Of a stretch of 22,033 nucleotides of DNA, positions 7,265 through 14,026 are shown one piece after another. A program made the position numbers and the translations under genes. Source of the DNA: an uncultured Collinsella sp. (lineage in GTDB: Bacteria > Actinomycetota > Coriobacteriia > Coriobacteriales > Coriobacteriaceae); NCBI GenBank assembly GCA_902494685.1, contig CABUUE010000005.1, positions 1 through 22,033 of the forward strand. Reading direction: 5' to 3'. The notes beneath the pieces are model-generated. The model saw only the letters and a program-made list of their open reading frames with translations. It was not told the DNA's origin and did no database searches. Every line of letters starts with the position of its first letter. Positions within the stretch are counted from its first letter, which is position 1.

Positions 7265-8680
7265 CTAGAGCGTGTGGAGCAGGGCGATGAGGAAGCGCAC
7301 GCCCTGGAGGTAGGCGTGGCGGGTGATGCGCTCGTCGGTGCCGTGGACGCCGCGATCGCACTCGTCGTCATCAACCACAAAGGCCGAGAAGCGAATGCAC
7401 TCAGGGCAAATTTGTTGGTAGTTGGCAGCGTCGGTCGCACCGATCACGGTCGAGGGCACAATTGCCACTGGCTCGAATGATCCGTTTTCCTCCGTCCCCT
7501 TTGGATTACGGAAATAGCGGGCGGCGATGGAGCGAACCGCCTCGAGGCCGGGACCACCGATGCGCGGGGACGGCGAGGGTTCGGAGCTACCGGGGCCTAG
7601 CTTCACTTCGACACGACCGGCAAGGTCCGCCCCGGCAACCGCCTCACGGCAGCGCGCCACAACGTCGGCCACGCTCGTGCCCTCGAGCATACGGAAGTTA
7701 ATGTTGACCCACATATCCTGCGGCATTACGTTGGCGCCGGTGCTGCCACCCTCGATCTGCGTGGGCGCGCAGGTGGTCGTCACCAGCGGATAGAGCTTCT
7801 TGCTGGCGAGGCAATCGCGGACAATGGCATTCCCGTTGGCGGCAATTTCATCGGCCGTGTAGAGCCCCAACTCGACGAGCTGGGCGGCAAGCAAGTCGGT
7901 CACGCGCGTCGGCCACTCGATATCGCAGATTGCGGTGATGGCACGGCTGAGCACCTCGAGCGACGTGCCGCCGTAGGGGTTGGAAGAATGTCCACCCGCG
8001 CTCTTTGTCTTGAGCACGATATCGGCATAGCCCTTCTCCGCGAGGTCGGCGTGCATAAGCCAGCCCTCGCCCGCGCTGTACTCGGCAGCCGGAACGATGC
8101 GGTAGTCGCCCTCGTCGATCAGGTACTCAAGCTCAATGCCGCGCTCCTCGAGCACGCGGCCGATGGCGCCTGCGCCGTACTGCGTAGTCTCCTCGTCCTG
8201 GCCAAAGGCCAGCAGCAGCGTGCGCTCGTGCTGCCAACCGTGCGCCAGCGCATACTCGACAGCCTCGAGAATACCTGCGACCTGGTCCTTCATGTCGATC
8301 GCGCCGCGGCCCCAGATGTAGGTGTCGTCCACGTGCCCGCTAAAGGGGGCGTGCGTCCAGTCGGCCTCGGTACCCGGCACCACGGGGACCACGTCCATGT
8401 GGCCCATGAGCATAATGGGTTTAAGAGCTGGATCGGTGCCGGCAAGCGCCACCAGCAGCGAATGGTCAATAAGCTCGACCTCGCCCGCCGCAAATACGTG
8501 CGGCCAGGCCTGCTGCATATAGGCGCGCAGGTCGTCGAAGGGCCGCCAGTCCACCGCCTCGGCATCCATGCTCGAGATAGTCGGAAATGACAGCACGCGG
8601 CCCAAGCGCTCGCACGCGCCAGTTTCGTCCAAATCGGCAAAATCATCCTCATGCGCAAAGAAGCGCCAAACCTCGGCCAT
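7265..8680 (-). CDS. M20 family metallopeptidase (carboxypeptidase/dipeptidase type)
   Basis: The 471-residue protein has the full M20 di-zinc signature: H94 in MGHMDVVP, D129 in GRGAIDMKD, the catalytic glutamate pair E163-E164 in FGQDEET, and a C-terminal metal-binding H446 in GVHGTDER. GGHSS (229-233) begins the dimerisation/lid domain. Length and motifs fit the carboxypeptidase S/CPS1-like branch, which hydrolyses dipeptides or N-acyl amino acids; the substrate cannot be read from sequence. There is no signal peptide, so it is cytoplasmic. Start ATG 8680 has AAAGGA 4 nt upstream. It is the last gene of the amino-acid ABC operon, 72 nt after the ATPase, which suggests that imported short peptides or acylated amino acids are processed here. 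A terminator-like hairpin in the gap (8707-8727) may lower its expression relative to the transporter. Confidence 0.92.
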   Translation of the reverse strand: MAEVWRFFAHEDDFADLDETGACERLGRVLSFPTISSMDAEAVDWRPFDDLRAYMQQAWPHVFAAGEVELIDHSLLVALAGTDPALKPIMLMGHMDVVPVVPGTEADWTHAPFSGHVDDTYIWGRGAIDMKDQVAGILEAVEYALAHGWQHERTLLLAFGQDEETTQYGAGAIGRVLEERGIELEYLIDEGDYRIVPAAEYSAGEGWLMHADLAEKGYADIVLKTKSAGGHSSNPYGGTSLEVLSRAITAICDIEWPTRVTDLLAAQLVELGLYTADEIAANGNAIVRDCLASKKLYPLVTTTCAPTQIEGGSTGANVMPQDMWVNINFRMLEGTSVADVVARCREAVAGADLAGRVEVKLGPGSSEPSPSPRIGGPGLEAVRSIAARYFRNPKGTEENGSFEPVAIVPSTVIGATDAANYQQICPECIRFSAFVVDDDECDRGVHGTDERITRHAYLQGVRFLIALLHTL

Positions 8681-8706
8681 GACATCCTTTCGATTGTGAC
8701 GACAAA

Positions 8707-8727
8707 GGCCGCCCCACGGGAGCGGCC
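8707..8727 (-). terminator. Hairpin between ABC ATPase and M20 genes (partial terminator/attenuator)
   Basis: On the minus strand GGCCGCTCC pairs with GGGGCGGCC around a 3-nt loop (9 bp, one G-T wobble), followed by TTTGTC. It lies between the ATPase stop and the peptidase start on the same strand. The short T run suggests partial termination or an mRNA-stabilising hairpin. Confidence 0.45.
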
Positions 8728-8752
8728 CTGCAACGCAAGCGTTTGCGGTCGG

Positions 8753-9538
8753 TTATTTGTCCTCGAGATAACGAGAGAGGAACTCGCGAGTGCGCTGGTG
8801 TTTGGGGCTGCCGAAGAGCTCGGCCGGCGCGGCGTCCTCGAGCACCACGCCCTTGTCCATAAAGACCACGCGGTCGGACACGGTTCGGGCAAAGGCCATC
8901 TCGTGCGTGACGACGACCATGGTCATGCCGTCGGCAGCGAGCTTGCGCATGACCTCGAGCACCTCTCCCACGATCTCGGGGTCGAGTGCGGAGGTCGGCT
9001 CGTCGAACAGCATGATCTGCGGATTCATGCACAGGGCGCGCGCGATGGCCACGCGCTGCTTTTGGCCACCGGACAGGCGACCCACGGCGGCGTGCGCGAA
9101 CTTTTCGAGCCCCACGCTCGTCAGATGCTCCATCGCGACCTTCTCGGCCTCGGCCTTGCTCATCTTTTTGAGCGTGACGGGCGCGAGCGTGCAGTTGTCG
9201 AGCACGTCCATGTTGTTGAACAGGTTAAAGCCCTGGAACACCATGCCGATGTCCTCGCGGAGTTTATTGATATTGCAGCGCTCGGCCGTAAGGTCCTGGC
9301 CGTGGAACCAGATGTGGCCCGCGTCCGGGGTCTCGAGCAGGTTGAGGCAGCGCAGGAAGGTCGACTTGCCCGAGCCCGAGGCGCCGATAATGGTGACGAC
9401 CTCGCCGGGGTTAACGGACAGGTCGATGCCCCTGAGCACCTCGAGCGAGCCGAAGCTCTTGCGCAGGCCCTCGACGCGGATAAGCGGCTCATTGGTCTGT
9501 GCGGCGGCCGCGGTGCCGGTAGTGGCGGTATCTGTCAT
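8753..9538 (-). CDS. Polar amino-acid ABC transporter ATP-binding protein (GlnQ/HisP type)
   Basis: A 261-residue ATPase. Walker A is GASGSGKST (52-60), the Q-loop is Q102, the signature is LSGGQ (155-159), Walker B is IMLFDE (175-180) and the H-loop is H212 in [19 protein letters not shown] and DPEIVGEVL are typical of the polar amino-acid uptake (PAAT) family. I chose ATG 9538 over an earlier in-frame start because GAGGAG lies 8 nt upstream, and because the longer form would overlap the permease gene. It follows the permease by 22 nt and energises import through it. The exact amino acid (Gln, Glu, Cys, Arg or other) cannot be decided. Confidence 0.95.
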   Translation of the reverse strand: MTDTATTGTAAAAQTNEPLIRVEGLRKSFGSLEVLRGIDLSVNPGEVVTIIGASGSGKSTFLRCLNLLETPDAGHIWFHGQDLTAERCNINKLREDIGMVFQGFNLFNNMDVLDNCTLAPVTLKKMSKAEAEKVAMEHLTSVGLEKFAHAAVGRLSGGQKQRVAIARALCMNPQIMLFDEPTSALDPEIVGEVLEVMRKLAADGMTMVVVTHEMAFARTVSDRVVFMDKGVVLEDAAPAELFGSPKHQRTREFLSRYLEDK

Positions 9539-9560
9539 GATGATTCTCCTCGTCTTGAGC

Positions 9561-10709
9561 CTAGTTGGAGCTGGGCAGCGTTGCCGGAGCCTCGGCGCCG
9601 AGCTTTTTGCCAAAGGCCTCGAGCAGGCGGCTCGCCACGAGCGTCAGGATCAGGTAGACCACGAGCGCCACGCAGTAGACCTCCATCTGGCGGTAGTACA
9701 CGCCGGCGACAGTGGTGGTGGCGTACATGAGGTCGAACACGCCGATGACCGAAAGCACCGACGAATCCTTGATGTTGATGATGAGCTCGTTGGTGAGCGC
9801 CGGAATCGCGTTTTTAATGCCCTGGGGGAACACGACTTTGCGCATGGCTTGCCACTGCGACAGGCCCAGCGAGCGCGCCGCCTCGGCCTGGCCGGGATCG
9901 ATGGACTCGATGCCGCCGCGCAGGACCTCCATCATGTAGGCGGTGGAGTTGAGCGAGATGGTGACGAGGCCGGCGGTGAAGGTACTCCAAATCTGGTTGG
10001 CCTGGGCGGTCTCGAAGCCCATGCCGCGCAAAACGGTGAAGCCCGCGTAATAGATGAGCAGGCCCTGGACCATCATGGGCGTGCCGCGCACGATGGTGGA
10101 GTAGATGGTCGCAAAGCCGCGGCCGATGCTCTTAAAGAAGCGCACCAGGTCGTTGTCCACGCGATCGAAGGTCTGAATGCGCAGGAACACAAAAAGCAGC
10201 GCCAGGAAAAAGGCGATGACGGTACCGAAGGTCGCAAGTGCAATGGTGATCTCGATGCCGCGGATAAAGAAGTCGCCGCTCTTGTAGGTCATGTAGACCA
10301 GGCTCGACAAAAAGTCGCTGGGGTTGGAGTCCGAGACAATGCTCACCTGCACCAGGTCGATAAATGACATGACGCAGCGGTCGACAAAGAAGATCACCGC
10401 AATAGCAACGACGACATAGCTGCCCAGGCGCGCGCCGCGACGGAAGCGCTCGGATGCGAACGGCGACTTTTCGCGATAGTCGTTCCAGTGCATAAGCTTG
10501 GTGACCAGCGCCGCCGCCGATACGACGAGCCAGGCCCAAAGGATTGCCCAAAGGCAATCCTGGAAGATACCGGTGGGAGCCAAGAAGCTCAGCGGTGTGG
10601 GGTTGCGCTGGCTAAACGCCAGGCCGAGCGCCGCGATAACGCTCGTGCCCAGGTACACATAACGGTGGTCGGCCTTGATAAAGGAGGCCAGACGATTGAT
10701 GGTTTTCAT
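9561..10709 (-). CDS. Polar amino-acid ABC transporter permease with extended N-terminus
   Basis: A 382-residue membrane protein. The C-terminal half is a binding-protein-dependent permease of the HisM/GlnP type. Its EAA loop, [20 protein letters not shown], at about 275-294, docks the ATPase; [17 protein letters not shown] and [13 protein letters not shown] are family-typical. The N-terminal ~150 residues add about three hydrophobic segments (near 18-34, 50-69 and 96-115), so it is longer than the usual 215-250 residue permeases. ATG 10709 is 9 nt after the binding-protein stop and uses AGGGGGG as its ribosome binding site, implying coupled translation. No second permease gene is present, so it probably acts as a homodimer. 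Confidence 0.93.
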   Translation of the reverse strand: MKTINRLASFIKADHRYVYLGTSVIAALGLAFSQRNPTPLSFLAPTGIFQDCLWAILWAWLVVSAAALVTKLMHWNDYREKSPFASERFRRGARLGSYVVVAIAVIFFVDRCVMSFIDLVQVSIVSDSNPSDFLSSLVYMTYKSGDFFIRGIEITIALATFGTVIAFFLALLFVFLRIQTFDRVDNDLVRFFKSIGRGFATIYSTIVRGTPMMVQGLLIYYAGFTVLRGMGFETAQANQIWSTFTAGLVTISLNSTAYMMEVLRGGIESIDPGQAEAARSLGLSQWQAMRKVVFPQGIKNAIPALTNELIINIKDSSVLSVIGVFDLMYATTTVAGVYYRQMEVYCVALVVYLILTLVASRLLEAFGKKLGAEAPATLPSSN

Positions 10710-10718
10710 GCTGCCCCC

Positions 10719-11645
10719 CTATGCCGGCTGACGGTCGAGGCACGCGTCCCACATTTGGTCGCGCTCCTCTTGGCTAATGCCCTTGAGTGTCTTGTCGATG
10801 AGCTTAAGGAGCTTGTCCGAGCCCTTGCGGCAGCCGACATTTGCCGCGACCTCCTGCTTAAAGCCCTCGCCCTCGGCAAAATGAATGGGGACGATGCCCG
10901 GGTTTTGGGCCATATAGCCCTTCTCGTTCTCGGTGTTATAGGTCACGGCGTCGCACGTGCCCTGCAGCAGGTTCGAAAACACCGTGGGAACCGAATCGAC
11001 CGGGTTCTTGTGGACAACGCCCGGAATCTCGTCGATGACGGTATCGAGCATGGTGTCCTTTTGCCCGAGGACCGTAGCGCCGCTAAAGTCGCTGAGCTTG
11101 ATCGCATTCTGGTAAGGCGAGCCCTCTTTTACGAACAGGCCAAAGTAACCGATAAAGTACGGGTCGGAAAAGCCGACAGACTCCTCGCGCTCGGGCGTGG
11201 CGCTCATACCGGCGATGATGAGGTCGATCTGGCCGTTGTTGAGCGAGTCGATAAGGCCCGAGAAGCTCTGTTTGACGGCAACGGGCTCGCCGCCGAGGGC
11301 CTTGCAGACGATCTTGGCGATCTGCACGTCGTAGCCGTCGGCATAGGCGCCCTGCACGTTGTCGATGGGGATGGTGTACTCGCTGGCCTCGGAGACCTGC
11401 CAGTTGTACGGGGCGTAGGCCGCCTCCATGCCGATACGGATCTTGTCCTTGCCGATCACGGAATCGGACAGGTCGTCGCGACCGCCGCCCGTCGTGGGCT
11501 GAACTACTTCCAGCGTGGAGGGACGCTGGCAACCGGCAAGTGCGCCGGCGACGACAGAAGCGCTCGCAGCGAGAGCGCTACCCAAAAAGATGCGACGGCT
11601 GCATACCGGCTGGACATGCGTGCCGTGTTGTTGTCGAGATTGCAT
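10719..11645 (-). CDS. Amino-acid ABC transporter substrate-binding lipoprotein (Tat-type signal)
   Basis: A 308-residue family 3 solute-binding protein. The N-terminus has a twin-arginine motif, SRRIFLG (R17-R18), a hydrophobic stretch and lipobox LAGC with C39 as the lipidated cysteine. The mature protein has family landmarks: IRIGMEAAYAPYNW, GYDVQIAKIVCKALG, SGLIDSLNNGQIDLIIAGMS and FSDPYFIGYFGLFV. It presents polar amino acids to the permease encoded downstream. ATG 11645 is preceded by AGGGAAGG at 6-nt spacing. A possible -10 (TATATC, 11686-11691) lies about 40 nt upstream, without a convincing -35. It is first in the four-gene operon SBP-permease-ATPase-M20. Tat export of a lipoprotein implies folding before export; whether Tat or Sec is used needs experiment. 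Confidence 0.93.
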   Translation of the reverse strand: MQSRQQHGTHVQPVCSRRIFLGSALAASASVVAGALAGCQRPSTLEVVQPTTGGGRDDLSDSVIGKDKIRIGMEAAYAPYNWQVSEASEYTIPIDNVQGAYADGYDVQIAKIVCKALGGEPVAVKQSFSGLIDSLNNGQIDLIIAGMSATPEREESVGFSDPYFIGYFGLFVKEGSPYQNAIKLSDFSGATVLGQKDTMLDTVIDEIPGVVHKNPVDSVPTVFSNLLQGTCDAVTYNTENEKGYMAQNPGIVPIHFAEGEGFKQEVAANVGCRKGSDKLLKLIDKTLKGISQEERDQMWDACLDRQPA

Positions 11646-11774
11646 CTGGTGCCTTCCCTATTTCGTTTTGCTGACAACAAGACAGGATATACGCCAGCGA
11701 CCAGCAGCGCAGCACAAGCTCGAAAAATTAATAGACACACGGTAGTCATTGGGAACGTCGATGTTTTGGCAATG

Positions 11775-11922
11775 CCAGCGAGCGCCGCCCAGAGCGAACA
11801 AGTTGGCATGAAAAAGGCAAGGCATAGACCTTCTGGTCATGCCTTGCCTTTTGAATGACAAATTGTCGCTCTGGGTGGCGCGCAGCGTCGACCGGTCCGC
11901 CGTTCGTTAGAACGGCGGAACC
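11775..11922. repeat. Structured multi-stem element, copy A
   Basis: Outer stem P1 pairs 11782-11797 with 11866-11881 (16 bp, one wobble). Next come CAA/TTG and a TGGCAT/ATGACA stem (one mismatch), then the inner stem 11812-11852 with a bulged A and a TTCT loop. A separate hairpin pairs 11896-11905 with 11910-11919 (TCCGCCGTTC, loop GTTA). The linker between P1 and the last hairpin is GCAGCGTCGACCGG. The same arrangement occurs at 17471-17613 with different stem sequences. It lies between the epimerase stop and the binding-protein gene. I do not recognise it as a named RNA family. It could be a structured RNA or a palindromic mobile element. Confidence 0.7.
11812..11852. terminator. Strong bidirectional intrinsic terminator
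   Basis: AAAAGGCAAGGCAT pairs with ATGCCTTGCCTTTT (14 bp), capped by GACC/GGTC and a 4-nt loop. It ends in TTTT on the plus strand and TTTTT on the minus strand. It sits 72 nt after the aldose-epimerase stop on the minus strand, where it would end that transcript before the ABC operon. It is also the inner stem of structured element copy A. Confidence 0.65.
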
Positions 11923-11923
11923 T

Positions 11924-12817
11924 CTAGAGCAAAGTGACGCTAAAGCTGCGGACGTCCGTCTCGCCCGGCGTCAGCGTAATGGTGTTGACCTTGTGCTCAA
12001 AGACGTCGTCCTCGGTGTCCATGGTGGTGTGACCGGTCCAAGGCTCGAGCGCCACAAACGGAGCGTCGTTGGCGGCAGACCACACGCCAATGTACTTAAA
12101 GCCCTCAAAGTCGATCTTGACGCCGTGGCCCGACTTGCGGCCGCGCAGCGTGAGCGTGGAACCCGGGGTATCGGTGAACATGATGGCATCGTTATCGAAG
12201 CTACGGTGCGTGATGGGCAGCGCGTCCGAGTTGTCGGGAGCCTTGTAGCTACCCTCAAACGTCATGAGGCCATCGGGCGTAATGATGGGGGCCTCGTTGG
12301 TCCAAGCCTCGGTAAATGCCAGCTCGTAATCCTCGAATGCCTCGTCCTCGGCACCGGGAGCCGGTACGTTAAACGCGGGGTGGCCGCCCACCGAGAACGG
12401 CAGGTCCACGTCGCCGGTGTTGGTGACGGCAAAGGTCTGCGTGAGCGTGGCGTCGCCGGTTAGGGCATAGGTCATGTTGAGCTTAAAGTGGAAGGGGAAA
12501 GCCTTGAGCGACTCAGGCGTATCGGTGATCTCGTAAGTTACCGAGGAGCCGTCCTCCGAAACCTCGACCAGCTTGTGCTCGACAATGCGCGCGAGTCCGT
12601 GGCGCGGCATCTCGCAGGTGCCAGCCGCAGACGTCGCTGTGTTGTTGCGCAGCGATCCCACGATGGGGAACAGAATGGGCGCATGCTTGCCCCAAAAGGC
12701 GGGGTCGCCCTGCCACAGATACTCGTTGCCGTTGAGGGCAAGGCTCGTGAGCTGGGCTCCCATGGAATCGATGGCCGCGGTGAGGCCGCCGCGCTTGATG
12801 GTGGTGACGGTAGACAT
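11924..12817 (-). CDS. Aldose 1-epimerase family protein (LacX/YeaD-like)
   Basis: A 297-residue protein of the galactose mutarotase superfamily. YLWQGDPAFWGKHAPILFP near residue 33 and GTCEMPRHGLAR near 67 are typical of the LacX branch. Catalytic-type residues are present: H73 (RHGLA), H146 (GGHPAFN) and E258 (ALEPW). Such enzymes interconvert alpha and beta anomers of hexoses, sometimes phosphorylated ones; the sugar here is unknown. It is cytoplasmic, without a signal peptide. I chose ATG 12817, which has GGAGG 7 nt upstream; an in-frame ATG 8 codons earlier has no such site and would include the ribosome binding site in the coding region. No sugar catabolic genes are adjacent. It lies 79 nt after the acidic membrane protein gene on the same strand. 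Confidence 0.9.
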   Translation of the reverse strand: MSTVTTIKRGGLTAAIDSMGAQLTSLALNGNEYLWQGDPAFWGKHAPILFPIVGSLRNNTATSAAGTCEMPRHGLARIVEHKLVEVSEDGSSVTYEITDTPESLKAFPFHFKLNMTYALTGDATLTQTFAVTNTGDVDLPFSVGGHPAFNVPAPGAEDEAFEDYELAFTEAWTNEAPIITPDGLMTFEGSYKAPDNSDALPITHRSFDNDAIMFTDTPGSTLTLRGRKSGHGVKIDFEGFKYIGVWSAANDAPFVALEPWTGHTTMDTEDDVFEHKVNTITLTPGETDVRSFSVTLL

Positions 12818-12837
12818 GCTACTTCCTCCAAAAGTAA

Positions 12838-12860
12838 ACAATAGTGTCGAGGGCTATTGT
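12838..12860 (-). terminator. Hairpin with T-rich tail between membrane-protein and epimerase genes
   Basis: On the minus strand ACAATAG and CTATTGT form a 7-bp stem around 9 nt, followed by TTACTTTT. It lies 36 nt after the stop of the acidic membrane-protein gene and just before the epimerase ribosome binding site. The stem is AT-rich and therefore weak; it may terminate partially or affect epimerase translation. Confidence 0.35.
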
Positions 12861-12896
12861 GCCACTCTTGGCGGCAAGGAGAAGCGGCAGGCGCAG

Positions 12897-13766
12897 TTAT
12901 TGAGCGATTGCGTAAAGGTCGAACCCGCCCTGCGGCGTGCTGTCGACCGTATCGGGCGCCTGCGAGTTAAAGCTCACGGGAACCATGCGCTTTGAGGCGC
13001 GGAAGCGCGTGCCATCGGTGGCGACGGGCGGCTCGTCGACCGTGAGCTCGTAGTCGCCGGGCTTGAGTTCGATGCCGTCGCCAGCGGAGTTGACATATTG
13101 ATACTCGTCAATCGCCTGCCCCCTGAGTGTGCGGCCCACGATGTGGATGAGCATCTGGCTGTCGCCGCGGGCGGTGTCCCACGTCGCGCCGTCCTTGACC
13201 TCGACCGACACATGTACCGAGCGCGTGCGGCTGAGCGATTGTTCGACAGACATCTCGACCTTGGCGGCATCTTTGCGCTGTTGCTCCACATGGCTCCAGA
13301 CATTTCCGATCGCCGAGCAAGCGATGACGCCGGCCATGAAGGCGATGAGGATGGGGCCGAGCGGGGAGCGGCGGCCCGCGTCTTCCTCGCGAGCTAGGTC
13401 GGGGCGATGCGTGGGCGCAGGCGCCTGAGCACCATGCGCGGGCACGTCGAGTATGCTGAAGGATGCCGTGCTGCCGGGGTCGATGTTATGGCGCGGCTGC
13501 GGGGTCTTGGCCGGCGAGATGGACATGTCCGCCGGCTCGCCGAGTGTGGCCGTGGCATCGGCCTTAGCCTCGTCGGCCTCGGCCTGAGCCCAGGCCTGTT
13601 CAAAGGTCAGGGGTTCGGCGGCATCGGAGGCGGCGTCAGGCTCGACAGCGGCATCGTTGCCGGTCTCGTCCTCGTCGCTCGACACGTCACGCGGCGCGGG
13701 CTCGTCCCACTCCTCGTCCGGAGCCTCGCCCTCGCTATACCACCATTCAAAGTTATCGATATCCAT
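12897..13766 (-). CDS. Hypothetical single-pass membrane protein with acidic cytoplasmic N-terminus
   Basis: A 289-residue protein I cannot assign to a family. Residues 1-130 are strongly acidic and low-complexity (many D, E, A, P; for example SSDEDETGND), and probably disordered in the cytoplasm. GRRSPLGP precedes one hydrophobic segment at about 137-157 (LIAFMAGVIACSAIGNVW). Residues 160-289 would be outside the membrane, mostly predicted beta-like, with motifs such as RSVHVSVEVKDGATWDT and LKPGDYELTV. There is no signal peptidase site or lipobox. ATG 13766 has AAGGGG 8 nt upstream. It is divergent from the MFS gene across a palindrome-rich gap and is followed by the epimerase gene. It may sense or scaffold something at the envelope, but no function can be claimed. 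Confidence 0.8.
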   Translation of the reverse strand: MDIDNFEWWYSEGEAPDEEWDEPAPRDVSSDEDETGNDAAVEPDAASDAAEPLTFEQAWAQAEADEAKADATATLGEPADMSISPAKTPQPRHNIDPGSTASFSILDVPAHGAQAPAPTHRPDLAREEDAGRRSPLGPILIAFMAGVIACSAIGNVWSHVEQQRKDAAKVEMSVEQSLSRTRSVHVSVEVKDGATWDTARGDSQMLIHIVGRTLRGQAIDEYQYVNSAGDGIELKPGDYELTVDEPPVATDGTRFRASKRMVPVSFNSQAPDTVDSTPQGGFDLYAIAQ

Positions 13767-13851
13767 ACGGGGCGCCCCTTAGGCCTCGCAAATAAACACT
13801 TGCTAGCCTTATACCCCCAGACGGCGCCGGAGCTCGCCGGCGCAGACAGGA

Positions 13852-13916
13852 AAACCGTCACAACATTCGACGCTTTTCCTCGATTTCGAGATTTTCGCCG
13901 AATGTTGTGATGGTTT
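13852..13916. repeat. Long palindrome (18-bp arms) in divergent intergenic region
   Basis: Arms 13852-13869 and 13899-13916 pair over 18 bp with a single G-T wobble (core CACAACATTCG/CGAATGTTGTG). Inside, CTCGA and TCGAG form a second 5-bp hairpin. It lies between the start of the acidic membrane protein (minus) and the MFS gene (plus). There is no T-tract and no gene end points toward it, so a terminator role is unlikely. It resembles dispersed palindromic repeats (REP/MITE-like). The 13767-14026 gap otherwise holds only the next palindrome and the MFS start region. Confidence 0.6.
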
Positions 13917-13936
13917 GGGCGACTGGCTGGCAGCGC

Positions 13937-13969
13937 AATGTGACAAAGGGACTGTCTCTTTGTCACATT
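13937..13969. repeat. Perfect 12-bp inverted repeat upstream of the MFS gene
   Basis: AATGTGACAAAG (13937-13948) and CTTTGTCACATT (13958-13969) are perfect inverted repeats around a 9-nt spacer. A degenerate single arm occurs at 7248-7263, upstream of the surface-protein gene, with 13 of 16 positions matching 13953-13968. It may be an operator for the MFS gene or a dispersed REP-like element; the second occurrence favours the latter. Confidence 0.55.
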
Positions 13970-14026
13970 CTGTTAGAGTTGCAGGGATTGAATCTCGCTT
14001 ATCCATGCGACATTGGAGTGACAACC

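Noticed and set aside
9539..9613. Longer N-terminus for the ABC ATPase starting at 9613
   Set aside because: It would overlap the permease gene by about 50 nt and lacks a ribosome binding site, while ATG 9538 has GAGGAG at good spacing.
10711..10720. Second homopolymer, C6 (minus-strand G6), as another phase-variation tract
   Set aside because: It lies in the ribosome binding site between binding-protein stop and permease start, not between a start codon and a frame, and explains itself as a Shine-Dalgarno.
8651..11858. Long plus-strand frames opposite the amino-acid ABC operon
   Set aside because: Antisense shadows of well-identified genes; His/Arg/Val-rich translations with no family features.
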